Source: a virus. Taken from it: a stretch of DNA of 25,371 bases. Shown in pieces: positions 1 to 6,052 of this stretch. Made by a program: the position numbers and the translations under genes. Numbering within the stretch: the stretch's first letter is position 1; every line of letters starts with the position of its first letter. The DNA lies in IMG/VR virus record IMGVR_UViG_3300029319_000456, positions 1-25,371 of that record; one strand, written 5' to 3'. The notes below the pieces were generated by a model that worked only from the letters and a program-made list of their open reading frames with translations, was not told the DNA's origin and searched no databases.

Positions 1-566
1 CCTAAAAATATATCAAAGGCCATGTTTATTCTGTATCTATCAGAGTTGTTGATTTCAACCTCGTGAGGCACCCATGCAGGCCATAATAACAAGTTACCAT
101 TTTTTGGTGGATAACTCACAGTTCTTACAAAAGGTGATTTTGGATTACAGTCTGATAATAGATTTATCGGATTGTGAAATACTAGATCACCTGTCCCCTC
201 TGCATCTATATAATACAGACCAACAAAAGAAAACTCTTTATGTGCATGGACTACGTTTTTAGACTTTGGATCATTTACGTTTGTCCAAGTTGCCATAGTG
301 ATTTTTTCATCTTTTACTTTTTTGTAGTCTGGATCTATATCCTTGTAGTAATCAATAGCAGTTCTTGTCAAAATAAGAACTTCTTTTTCTAACCAATCCA
401 TTTCATATTTTGCACTAGAACGCCAACACTTTTTATTACCACTTGGTATGTAACCGACATTGTTATCTTTCGCAGATAAAATCTGATTCTTCAAATCTTG
501 TTTTTGTTCCTCAGTTCCTACATTTTTTACAAAAAGATGTGAACTGAATAAATTAATATTTTTCAT
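1..566 (-). CDS. 2OG-Fe(II) oxygenase-like protein, C-terminus cut by window edge
   Basis: The ATG at 566 opens a frame that reads without a stop to the window edge, giving 188 residues. The protein looks like the phage 2OG-Fe(II) oxygenase group: a His-x-His at residues 107-109 is followed by a FSFVGLYYID strand, and a distal block contains PAWVPHEVEIN (His168), then Arg177/Arg179 and NMAFDI. These are the usual places of the metal ligands and the 2-oxoglutarate-binding Arg in this fold. The start has a GGAGAGACA ribosome site and overlaps the previous gene by 14 bases. A strong promoter lies at 587-615, so it can be transcribed on its own. The substrate is unknown. In T4-like marine phages such proteins are common and have not been assigned a target. 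The true C-terminus lies outside the window. Confidence 0.8.
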   Translation of the reverse strand, partial: MKNINLFSSHLFVKNVGTEEQKQDLKNQILSAKDNNVGYIPSGNKKCWRSSAKYEMDWLEKEVLILTRTAIDYYKDIDPDYKKVKDEKITMATWTNVNDPKSKNVVHAHKEFSFVGLYYIDAEGTGDLVFHNPINLLSDCNPKSPFVRTVSYPPKNGNLLLWPAWVPHEVEINNSDRYRINMAFDIFL

Positions 567-1014
567 TGTCTCTCCAAGTCTTTCTCATTGTAATATAAAC
601 AGGGTCTTTTGTCAAGGTATTTCTGTAGTATCTGAATATCTTTGCAGACTGTGCTTTCTTACTTGTGAGTGCATCAGGCTCTTGTGGTTTTACAGTGCCG
701 TCTGGATTATATTTATTACCATCTTTGTGATTTGCATAACGTCTTGCTCTGGTAAATCCCATTTCTAAAAACTTACGACACATATCCATACCGACAAAAT
801 CAGATTTATCTTTGTAGTCATTGTACATACTATAGATTGTCTTTGCACTTTCCTCTGCGATTTTTGGTGTTTTAAATCTCCAGTGTTTGCAAATGTCATC
901 TGTGTATGGACGAACTAAAAGAACACCTTGTTCTCCACGGCCAATCCTATATCTGGAATCATTTGGTTCAAACAAAGTGTTTTTATAATCTAAACTGTAA
1001 TCAAATTCAATCAT
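553..1014 (-). CDS. DUF4385 family protein
   Basis: This 153-residue protein matches what I know of DUF4385: FDYSLDYK at the start, then YRIGRGEQGVLLVRPY, HWRFKTPKIAEESA, DFVGMDMCRKFLEMGFTRAR and RYANHKDGNKY. The family occurs in bacteria and in many T4-like marine phages, and its biochemical role is unknown. The basic, aromatic-rich central part could suggest nucleic-acid contact, but that is a guess. The start at 1014 overlaps the stop of the upstream coiled-coil gene by 8 bases, so translation is probably coupled. The 3' end contains a promoter for the next gene. Confidence 0.85.
   Translation of the reverse strand: MIEFDYSLDYKNTLFEPNDSRYRIGRGEQGVLLVRPYTDDICKHWRFKTPKIAEESAKTIYSMYNDYKDKSDFVGMDMCRKFLEMGFTRARRYANHKDGNKYNPDGTVKPQEPDALTSKKAQSAKIFRYYRNTLTKDPVYITMRKTWRDNEKY
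587..615 (-). promoter_or_regulatory. sigma70-type promoter (TTGACA-17-TACAAT)
   Basis: The minus strand has TTGACA at 615-610 and TACAAT at 592-587, separated by exactly 17 bases. It lies inside the 3' end of the DUF4385 gene, about 20 bases before the oxygenase start at 566. Because it has the same perfect -35 and spacer as five other sites in the window, it is unlikely to be chance. Confidence 0.75.
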
Positions 1015-1240
1015 TTTTCTTATTATCCAAAAGCATTATTTTATCACGTTTTTCATCAAGTGACAAGACTCTTTCTTGTTCTATCATATCAATAATCAAA
1101 GTGGTAATATCAACTTCTTTGGTTAATATAGAAATCTTTTTTTGTAGTTGTTCAAGTGTTTCTTTGTAAAAGTCAATCTCTTGTTGTTTGCGAAGTCTTT
1201 GCTCTATCAAGTCTGAAAGAGACACTACATTATCTGACAT
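1007..1240 (-). CDS. small coiled-coil protein, unknown function
   Basis: This is a 77-residue charged protein. Residues 10-55 have a strong heptad-like pattern (LIEQRLRKQQEIDFYKETL, then LQKKISILTKEVDI), so a coiled coil or helical hairpin is likely. The start has GGGAG nine bases upstream, within the tail of the SleB-type gene. It overlaps the DUF4385 start by 8 bases. I do not recognise a family. Short coiled-coil proteins of this kind are frequent in T4-like phages. Confidence 0.65.
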   Translation of the reverse strand: MSDNVVSLSDLIEQRLRKQQEIDFYKETLEQLQKKISILTKEVDITTLIIDMIEQERVLSLDEKRDKIMLLDNKKND

Positions 1241-1243
1241 GAG

Positions 1244-1786
1244 TTATTTCTCCCAACGATAAAAAATATGATCTCCTATTTCTGTGGTTTTAGTTTTAGT
1301 CTTTTTCCATTCTGGGGATACATAGTCTGCATGGTAGTGTGTTGCACCATCTGTAATATCTAGTAGGTTAACACCATCTGTTAAAATCATTTCTGAAAAC
1401 ATTTTTATTTTTTCATATAGTTTTTCATCAGCCTTTGAAACTACATCTGCTTTACCATCACAATACCACGAAAATTGACATCTATGTTTTAGTGGATAGA
1501 ACTCACCATTCTGTTTCCAAGATTCTCGTGTTGGGCCTTGTTTAACAACCTCGCACACTGTATTGGGAAATCGTTTATCCTTTACACGATTTAGTGTTAC
1601 AGATGCAACCGCACTCCAACCAGCAGTCCCTTGGTTTCTTGCTTCAAAATAGATATTATCTGCCATGCAAGATATCTCTTCTTGTTGTTGTTTTACCAAC
1701 ATATCTGGTTTAACCACAGGAACATCAGCAACACTTGGTGTTGTTGCAATTCCCATGAGAACCAACATCTCTTGTAAACTAATCAT
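1244..1786 (-). CDS. SleB-type cell-wall hydrolase (Hydrolase_2), probable endolysin
   Basis: This 180-residue protein carries the Hydrolase_2/SleB signature. MADNIYFEARNQG at residues 41-53 includes the presumed catalytic Glu48. It is followed by AVASVTLNRV, a RFPNTVCEVVKQG block, CQFSWYCDGK, and a C-terminal GATHYHADYVSPEW segment typical of the fold. The family cleaves peptidoglycan glycan strands as lytic transglycosylases or muramidases. The N-terminal 35 residues (ISLQEMLVLMGIA) are mildly hydrophobic and could act as a weak export or anchor signal. The start at 1786 has AGAGGA upstream and overlaps the previous gene by 8 bases. It is the only recognisable peptidoglycan-degrading enzyme in the window and so the best endolysin candidate. 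Confidence 0.87.
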   Translation of the reverse strand: MISLQEMLVLMGIATTPSVADVPVVKPDMLVKQQQEEISCMADNIYFEARNQGTAGWSAVASVTLNRVKDKRFPNTVCEVVKQGPTRESWKQNGEFYPLKHRCQFSWYCDGKADVVSKADEKLYEKIKMFSEMILTDGVNLLDITDGATHYHADYVSPEWKKTKTKTTEIGDHIFYRWEK

Positions 1787-2189
1787 TCTTATATTCCTCT
1801 AATAAAATCTCTTGTAGATGATATGCTTCTATTTCCCAAGGCAAATCATAATAGTCTATACTGATATGACTTTCACCCTTCCACCTTTGTTCAAGAGCAC
1901 TGATATCTTTCAACTCACCTTTTAAGTATTGTTTCACATGAACCAACTCATGTAGGATGCAAGTAATAAAATCATCACCCTTTTGTTTTTTGTCAATCTC
2001 AATATGACAAGCTCTTCTATCTATAGGCATACACCAACCATTGACCTCACCCTCTATGTTGACAAGATCAATCTCAATATTAAAAGACTTGAATCTACTG
2101 AAATATTTTTCGCAGAACCACCAAGCAACGTCCTCTACAAGAGCACGTTGTTTCTTAGTTCCACCATTGACAAAGACATACTTGGTCAT
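1779..2189 (-). CDS. zincin-like metallopeptidase-domain protein (HELVH)
   Basis: The protein has 136 residues from the ATG at 2189. The motif CILHELVHVKQYLKGEL includes a zincin HExxH, and a downstream acidic/aromatic block PWEIEAYHLQ could supply the third zinc ligand (Glu). This pattern recurs in small phage proteins related in outline to SprT or IrrE-like metallopeptidases, but I cannot assign a family. A TTG five codons upstream (2204) is possible, but the ATG overlaps the preceding stop as TAATG, a junction used repeatedly in this window. The substrate is unknown. It sits directly upstream of the SleB-type gene with an 8-base overlap. Confidence 0.7.
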   Translation of the reverse strand: MTKYVFVNGGTKKQRALVEDVAWWFCEKYFSRFKSFNIEIDLVNIEGEVNGWCMPIDRRACHIEIDKKQKGDDFITCILHELVHVKQYLKGELKDISALEQRWKGESHISIDYYDLPWEIEAYHLQEILLEEYKND

Positions 2190-2383
2190 TATTTTTTTAC
2201 CCAAGTTTCATGGTTTACACCACTCCACTGATAACCATGATATTGTTTGTAAACTTCATATGCCTGAAGTACTTTGATTGTTTCATCGTTCCTATCGTCT
2301 AACCACTGAACAAGTTCTTCTGTAGTCATGCCATAGAACTTTGCACGTTTCTTCAAAATAGTCATTGCACCTTTAATACGCAT
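2189..2383 (-). CDS. small hypothetical protein
   Basis: This 64-residue protein is preceded by a strong ribosome site (AGAGGTGA, four bases before the ATG). It is basic at the N-terminus, with an MTTEELVQWLDDRND helix and an aromatic tail (YKQYHGYQWSGV). No known domain is visible. It overlaps both neighbours: by 11 bases the 42-residue ORF upstream, and by one base (TAATG) the metallopeptidase-like gene. The good ribosome site and position in the operon support it as a real gene. Confidence 0.65.
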   Translation of the reverse strand: MRIKGAMTILKKRAKFYGMTTEELVQWLDDRNDETIKVLQAYEVYKQYHGYQWSGVNHETWVKK

Positions 2384-2501
2384 AATTCACCTCTAAGTAC
2401 TTTGTCCACGCAAGAGCAGTGGCTTCCTTTATAGTGTAACCGATTTCTACGAGATCGTTAGTCACTTCTTCAATCCACATTTTTGCTTCTTGTTCAGTCA
2501 T
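2373..2501 (-). CDS. 42-residue helical protein, first gene after the 2560 promoter
   Basis: The ATG at 2501 gives 42 residues beginning MTEQEAKMWIEEVTNDLVEI and ending NYAY. A purine-rich AAAGAGAGAAACA precedes the start. It is the first reading frame downstream of the strong promoter at 2532-2560, about 25 bases after the expected transcription start, and its 3' end overlaps the next gene. The composition (acidic, helical, balanced codons) looks coding. The function is unknown. Confidence 0.6.
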   Translation of the reverse strand: MTEQEAKMWIEEVTNDLVEIGYTIKEATALAWTKYLEVNYAY

Positions 2502-2531
2502 TGTTTCTCTCTTTCTATTAACGATACATAT

Positions 2532-2560
2532 ACTATAACAAGAAAGGGGGGTCTTGTCAA
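2532..2560 (-). promoter_or_regulatory. sigma70-type promoter (TTGACA-17-TATAGT) with -35 in a terminator loop
   Basis: TTGACA lies at 2560-2555 and TATAGT at 2537-2532 on the minus strand, with a 17-base spacer. It reads into the 2501 gene and the downstream hydrolase operon. The -35 hexamer occupies the loop of the hairpin at 2543-2569. Confidence 0.85.
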
Positions 2561-2569
2561 CCCCCCTTT
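2543..2569 (-). terminator. intrinsic terminator hairpin overlapping a promoter
   Basis: The minus strand reads AAAGGGGGG, a nine-base loop TTGACAAGA, then CCCCCCTTT followed by CTTGTT. This is a perfect nine-pair stem with a T-rich tail. It would end transcripts arriving from the 2700-3372 genes. The plus strand also has a T-rich tail (TTTTATT), but no plus-strand gene needs it. Confidence 0.75.
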
Positions 2570-2699
2570 TATTCCCAACAATTACAACGATTTATCAAGT
2601 CACATTTCTCATCATAAAAACGAATCGTTGCGAATCGTGGGAAAGTGATTCGGTGGCTTTTGATGATGAGAGAGAGAGGTGCCAACCGAATCAAACTGT
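2570..2699 (-). other. non-coding stretch with hairpin (2647-2692) and CGAATCGT repeats
   Basis: This 130-base stretch has no convincing reading frame. GCCAACCGAATC at 2681-2692 and GATTCGGTGGC at 2647-2657 form an 11-pair stem with a single bulged base. The loop, read on the minus strand, is CU-rich (CCTCTCTCTCTC). Two CGAATCGT direct repeats follow at 2621-2640. It lies between the stop of the 35-residue gene and the terminator, so it would be the 3' untranslated end of that transcript. Confidence 0.5.
2621..2640. repeat. direct repeat CGAATCGTTG / CGAATCGTGG, candidate operator
   Basis: Two 10-base copies lie head to tail on the plus strand, differing at one base. Exactly 60 bases separate them from the TTGACA box at 2555-2560. 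The same core repeat is found at the same distance from the promoter at 3402-3430, which suggests a protein-binding site serving both. Confidence 0.55.
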
Positions 2700-2807
2700 T
2701 TAATCCATACAACCTTTCATCAATCCCTCTGTCGTACATGGATCTTCTATGTATCCAACAATCATTATACAGGCAATGATAACCAATATCGGAACTATGT
2801 TATTCAT
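2700..2807 (-). CDS. 35-residue small membrane protein
   Basis: The ATG at 2807 overlaps the stop of the upstream gene (TAATG) and has GGTGGAG seven bases before it. The product starts MNNIVPILVIIACIMIVGYI, essentially one membrane helix, and ends in a short tail with two Cys (EDPCTTEGLMKGCMD). The tail, outside or in the periplasm, could form a disulfide. The function is unknown. The ribosome site, coupling and single clean helix favour a real gene. Confidence 0.6.
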   Translation of the reverse strand: MNNIVPILVIIACIMIVGYIEDPCTTEGLMKGCMD

Positions 2808-2998
2808 TAACGAACTCCACCAATAGGACAGACAGTCTTTATGATATCGAAAGGTTTGTCTGCAAGAAAGATCTGACACTGAAAACCAGTTTTCTTTGCA
2901 ATCTTGATTGCCTTTTCTAGTGTGTCAGTCGCACCACAAGTATAACCAAAACTAGTGAGGAACACTTCGTACTTAACATTTGGTGCTTTTGGTATCAT
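2807..2998 (-). CDS. small hypothetical protein
   Basis: This is 63 residues from the ATG at 2998, which has AGGAG at a good distance; an in-frame TTG at 3004 is too close to that site. The sequence alternates beta and helix (KYEVFLTSFGYTCGATDTLE, AIKIAKKTG, FQCQIFLADK) and has three Cys. I recall similar short proteins in T4-like marine phages without a known role. It is downstream of the 3372 gene with an 11-base gap. Confidence 0.65.
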   Translation of the reverse strand: MIPKAPNVKYEVFLTSFGYTCGATDTLEKAIKIAKKTGFQCQIFLADKPFDIIKTVCPIGGVR

Positions 2999-3009
2999 AA
3001 ACAAATCTC

Positions 3010-3372
3010 CTATTTCAAATACTCAGGGCCAGTCCAAGCAATACGGAAACCACCCTCTAAAACATTACCACGAGCGGCATTACGAGCAGGAGCATTAAAT
3101 CCTGCAGCCTTCAACAAGTCACCTTTTTTGAACTTCTTGTCGGTATCGACCGCAACAACAAATCCCCAAACTTGTCCACCTTCTTTTTGCAAAATCTTTG
3201 CATATTTTGGGCCAGTCTTAACTACCCAACCCTCTGCAAACTCTTTGTTCATTTTAACACGAACTTCGGTATCTGCTGGCATCCACTGACCATAATCATA
3301 GATTGCAGCATCAATCATGTTCTGAATACCATCTTCTAAATTATCAAACTGTTTCTGGATCTGAATAGTCAT
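3010..3372 (-). CDS. conserved marine-phage protein, unknown function
   Basis: The protein has 120 residues from the ATG at 3372, preceded by GAGAAAGAGAG. The upstream in-frame TTG at 3390 lies inside that purine tract and is not preferred. The N-terminal half is helical (LEDGIQNMIDAAIYDYGQW). The C-terminal half is beta-rich, with KYAKILQKEGGQVWGFVVAV, KFKKGDLLKAAGF and NAARGNVLEGGF, a pattern I recall from many T4-like marine phages. No enzymatic motif is visible. A strong promoter at 3402-3430 gives it its own transcript. Confidence 0.75.
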   Translation of the reverse strand: MTIQIQKQFDNLEDGIQNMIDAAIYDYGQWMPADTEVRVKMNKEFAEGWVVKTGPKYAKILQKEGGQVWGFVVAVDTDKKFKKGDLLKAAGFNAPARNAARGNVLEGGFRIAWTGPEYLK

Positions 3373-3401
3373 TTTTTCTCTCTTTCTCAATGTTACTACT
3401 C

Positions 3402-3430
3402 ATATTACCAGATGATTTACTATATGTCAA
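3402..3430 (-). promoter_or_regulatory. sigma70-type promoter (TTGACA-17-TAATAT)
   Basis: TTGACA lies at 3430-3425 and TAATAT at 3407-3402 on the minus strand, with a 17-base spacer. It is placed about 30 bases before the start at 3372. It shares the 60-base-upstream repeat arrangement with the promoter at 2532-2560. Confidence 0.85.
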
Positions 3431-3490
3431 CCCCATATCCAAAACATTGTTTTCACTAGACTTTTCAAACCCATCTTTTTGGGATTTTTG

Positions 3491-3518
3491 CGAATCGTGC
3501 GAATCGTGAGAATCACTG
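3491..3518. repeat. direct repeat CGAATCGTG x2 plus AGAATCACT, candidate operator
   Basis: Two exact nine-base copies abut on the plus strand, followed by a diverged third unit. The first copy starts exactly 60 bases beyond the edge of the TTGACA box at 3425-3430. A similar double repeat stands at the same distance from the 2560 promoter. Confidence 0.55.
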
Positions 3519-3585
3519 GGGTTTCCAGACCATGTTTGTGACCTTCGTCTATTTGAGAACACAGACCTCTGGATAGGTGTTACCC

Positions 3586-4095
3586 TCATGCGTCTGCAAC
3601 CAATCCACTAGCAGAACGACTTGCCTGTGGATATACGTCTGGTTCTGGTATCATAAAGTTATCATCCCAACCAAATGCTTCCTTTACCACAGCTGCAGAT
3701 AATCCTTTATAGACTTGATGCAACTTTTTATCTTTCGCATTGACAAGAAGTTTTGCCTCACTTTCGTGCAATCCCTCTAACATCTGAAAGAACATATTTT
3801 CTTTCTGATGTTGTTTAGTCACGTTATCACCACCCTCGATAAATCTCCACAGTTTTTTTGCCTCTTGTGCCAACACAGTATGTTCTGTACCAGCAGGAGC
3901 TTCATTCGGTGTATAAGGAACATCCCCAGAGGGGAATACCCATTTCTTTGTTGGATCAAATGCAGCCTTGAGTAACATCCTCAATGAGTCTGTATTGTGT
4001 TCTCTAAGAATTGCAACTTTTTGTGATTTAGTTTTTGCTTTGTGTACCTTATCTAATACTTCAGAAAAAAGTAAAACGTAAGTTTGTTCTGCCAT
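3586..4095 (-). CDS. DUF6433-like conserved phage protein
   Basis: This 169-residue protein fits a family I recall as DUF6433 in T4-like marine phages: a SEVLDKVHKAKTKSQKVAIL start, then WVFPSGDVPYTPNEAPAGTE, a MFFQMLEGLHESEAKLLVNA helix, and YKGLSAAVVKEAFGW. The function is not known. The helical, DNA-metabolism-neighbour context next to RNase H suggests a replication or transcription accessory role, but this is inference. The start has AGGAG and lies two bases past the RNase H stop region. Confidence 0.8.
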   Translation of the reverse strand: MAEQTYVLLFSEVLDKVHKAKTKSQKVAILREHNTDSLRMLLKAAFDPTKKWVFPSGDVPYTPNEAPAGTEHTVLAQEAKKLWRFIEGGDNVTKQHQKENMFFQMLEGLHESEAKLLVNAKDKKLHQVYKGLSAAVVKEAFGWDDNFMIPEPDVYPQASRSASGLVADA

Positions 4096-4096
4096 T

Positions 4097-4939
4097 TTAA
4101 AAGTCTCCTATTGATTCTGTAAGTTCTTTCAACCTTGATTGAATAAAATAGTTTAATAATTTACTTCTGTCACCACAAGATGCCTCGGAAAACTCTACCA
4201 TGATTTCTTTTTCAAGATCCTCTGGCACGTTATCCAAGTTGATAAGTTTATCATTTCTCTGATAGTTTCTTTTGACTTCATCTTGTAAATCATCTATGTG
4301 CATATTCAACCAAGTTTCAATTTTTTTTCGTCCTAAAGGCCTTTGTCTTAATCCATCGACAAATGTGTTGTCAGGCGATAGAACATTCGGAACTCCATCA
4401 CTCGTATCACCTTTAAGTATGTGTTCCTTTATATAGGTGATTGGATCATGTCCATTTACATACTTCTTGAGTATGGGGCTGTACTGTTGCACGTTAGGAT
4501 ATTTTTGTAACTGAATAAAATCTTTATCACCAGATATAATCATAATCTTTTCATCTTGGAAATGTTTACACAATGTTGCAATAACATCATCTGCCTCTGC
4601 ACCATAGACCTCAACATATTTGTATGGTAAGTTATTTTTAAATTCTTCTTTGATTTTATTTAAACAACCAAATATGGAATCCCAATCTTTACCATCATTT
4701 TCTCTTCCTTTTTTACGTCCAGCTTTATAATTAGGAAAATAATCTCTACGCCACTGTCTTATGGAATCATAAGTTAAAACAATCTCACCAAACTCCTTAT
4801 AAAAATCACTTCTATACATACGAATAGAATTGAGTATCATGTGTCTTACCATTCTCTCATCTACTGTATTACTTTTTGTCATATTCAAATTCATCATTAA
4901 ACTTGCCAATGAGATTTGATTCATATCCATGATAATCAT
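4097..4939 (-). CDS. rnh: RNase H / 5'-3' exonuclease, T4 Rnh-like (FEN superfamily)
   Basis: This 280-residue protein follows the T4 RNase H plan, which removes RNA primers and adjacent DNA from Okazaki fragments. Acidic metal ligands are visible: Asp5 in MIIMDMNQ, Asp58 in LTYDSIRQWRR, Glu115-Ala-Asp117-Asp118 in YGAEADDVIATL, Asp138/Asp140 in ISGDKDFIQL, and Asp178/Asp181 in KGDTSDGVPN. The YFPNYKAGRKK stretch corresponds to the substrate-binding bridge region. The start at 4939 overlaps the oxygenase stop as ATGA, so the two are translationally coupled. Length is close to T4 Rnh (about 305 residues). Together with the primase in the window it serves lagging-strand synthesis. Confidence 0.92.
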   Translation of the reverse strand: MIIMDMNQISLASLMMNLNMTKSNTVDERMVRHMILNSIRMYRSDFYKEFGEIVLTYDSIRQWRRDYFPNYKAGRKKGRENDGKDWDSIFGCLNKIKEEFKNNLPYKYVEVYGAEADDVIATLCKHFQDEKIMIISGDKDFIQLQKYPNVQQYSPILKKYVNGHDPITYIKEHILKGDTSDGVPNVLSPDNTFVDGLRQRPLGRKKIETWLNMHIDDLQDEVKRNYQRNDKLINLDNVPEDLEKEIMVEFSEASCGDRSKLLNYFIQSRLKELTESIGDF

Positions 4940-5652
4940 TTATTCACACTGTTCCTTGCTTCTAATTGTGCATCTGTCATGTAGTATGCATTGAAACTCA
5001 TACTGCGTCTTTCACCATCACAGTAAAATGGATAAACACTATGTTTCAACCAAGATGGAAATACTAACATCATACCCACTTTTGGTTTGAACATGAGTGT
5101 ATCACTTCTCATATCACAAGGCTCTCCGTAACTAAATTCAATTAAACCACTAGCAGGATAATGATCTTTTGTCTCTTTATCAAAATGGTTCTCCATGTCC
5201 TCTGGTAATTTTAGATAACAAACACCACTAAAGTTACCACTGTGTTTGTGCCATGGATTGTATTCATGTTTGTATTGACTTACGATCCAAGATTGTGCAA
5301 GGTGAATATTATCAGTGGTTGGATTACCATGTCCACCATTTTTGTACCACTCATATGCCCGACTATTCGCAATCATATTTTGAAGATAACCTAAACAAGC
5401 CTTCTTAATAATATCTGCCATATAGTTTCTGTCATCTTCTTCTGCTACTGGTATTCTAACTTCTTTAGAAACCTTACCCACAAGATTATCAGAAAAATCA
5501 AACTTCTTTGACAAACCATCATCAGGCAAAACCGCATCACCAGATGTGTTTATGATATCAATAAATCTCTGTGGAACTTGGTATTCTAAAATAGTTGGGC
5601 TGAAAGGAGTGCGAATAACTACTTCACGCCTCCACTGTTCTGCATCAATCAT
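4936..5652 (-). CDS. 2OG-Fe(II) oxygenase superfamily protein
   Basis: The protein has 238 residues from the ATG at 5652, which has AAGGA eight bases upstream and overlaps the preceding stop; the longer frame to 5670 has no support. The C-terminal half shows the phage 2OG-oxygenase pattern: HKHSGNFSGVCYLKLP (His135, His137), a beta segment around GLIEFSYG, then LVFPSWLKHSVYPF (His204) and GERRSMSFNAYYM, with Arg215/216 as the likely 2-oxoglutarate-binding residue. The substrate is unknown; nucleobase or protein hydroxylation are options. It is distinct from, but similar in plan to, the partial oxygenase at 1-566. Confidence 0.85.
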   Translation of the reverse strand: MIDAEQWRREVVIRTPFSPTILEYQVPQRFIDIINTSGDAVLPDDGLSKKFDFSDNLVGKVSKEVRIPVAEEDDRNYMADIIKKACLGYLQNMIANSRAYEWYKNGGHGNPTTDNIHLAQSWIVSQYKHEYNPWHKHSGNFSGVCYLKLPEDMENHFDKETKDHYPASGLIEFSYGEPCDMRSDTLMFKPKVGMMLVFPSWLKHSVYPFYCDGERRSMSFNAYYMTDAQLEARNSVNK

Positions 5653-6052
5653 CGTCTTTTTCCTTCTCAATTTCGTTTTGTATTTTTATAAACTGAATTA
5701 ATTTATCCACTGCCTCTGCATCAAATGAGGCATATACATCCTCTGTTTTTTCTGTTCTTAGTTTCATTACAGATTCTATTAACTCTTTCATTTCATGTTT
5801 ATAACCTAGATGTCTGAATAATATAGTTCTCACTACCTCATTTAGAAATCCAATCTCTCTACAAAAATCGTCCTCTTTGATATCTACACCATTTTCGGCA
5901 AGACCATGTATCAAAGGTATCATAACATTCTCTGCGACATCATCTATAAAAACCATGTCTTGAGTCACTTTTGCTGTTTGCACCTTTGATACTTTCTTTG
6001 CCCTTTTCCAAGGCCCTTTGATTACATTCCCTTTGGAGTTATCGTCTGCCAT
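5645..6052 (-). CDS. conserved phage protein, unknown function
   Basis: This 135-residue protein has a basic N-terminus (KGNVIKGPWKRAKKVSKVQ) followed by a helical body (VAENVMIPLIHGLAENGVDI, EIGFLNEVVRTILFRHLGY) and a charged tail. Similar proteins are common in T4-like cyanophages and pelagiphages, near replication genes, with no known role. GGGGAG precedes the start. It overlaps the upstream gene by 31 bases and the oxygenase by 8, so the three are one translational unit. Confidence 0.75.
   Translation of the reverse strand: MADDNSKGNVIKGPWKRAKKVSKVQTAKVTQDMVFIDDVAENVMIPLIHGLAENGVDIKEDDFCREIGFLNEVVRTILFRHLGYKHEMKELIESVMKLRTEKTEDVYASFDAEAVDKLIQFIKIQNEIEKEKDDD

Larger units (their letters stand above)
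3373..3585 (-). other. leader/intergenic region with promoter and operator repeats
   Basis: These 213 bases lie between the DUF6433-like gene and the 3372 gene. They hold the promoter at 3402-3430 and CGAATCGTG repeats at 3491-3508. A weak inverted repeat (AAATCCC with GGGTTT) lies around 3466-3488. An open frame crosses the region (3344-3589) but is judged unlikely to be a gene. Confidence 0.5.

Noticed and set aside
74-262. Open frames on the plus strand throughout the window (for example 74-262, 8303-8701, 9193-9669, 12815-13126, 14070-14495)
   Set aside because: All lie inside convincing minus-strand genes, lack ribosome sites and show His/Ser/Leu-rich compositions typical of antisense shadows.
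1991-1996. TTGACA hexamers inside genes (for example 1991, 7113, 15760, 16036, 17718, 20199, 22470, 22806)
   Set aside because: No good -10 box at 16 to 18 bases. They are coding coincidences.
3344-3589. 81-residue frame starting at an ATGA overlap with the upstream stop
   Set aside because: It has no ribosome site, contains the promoter and operator repeats, runs 29 bases into the 3372 gene, and its product is low-complexity Ser/Asp/Lys. Coupling alone is not enough; it may be a chance frame.
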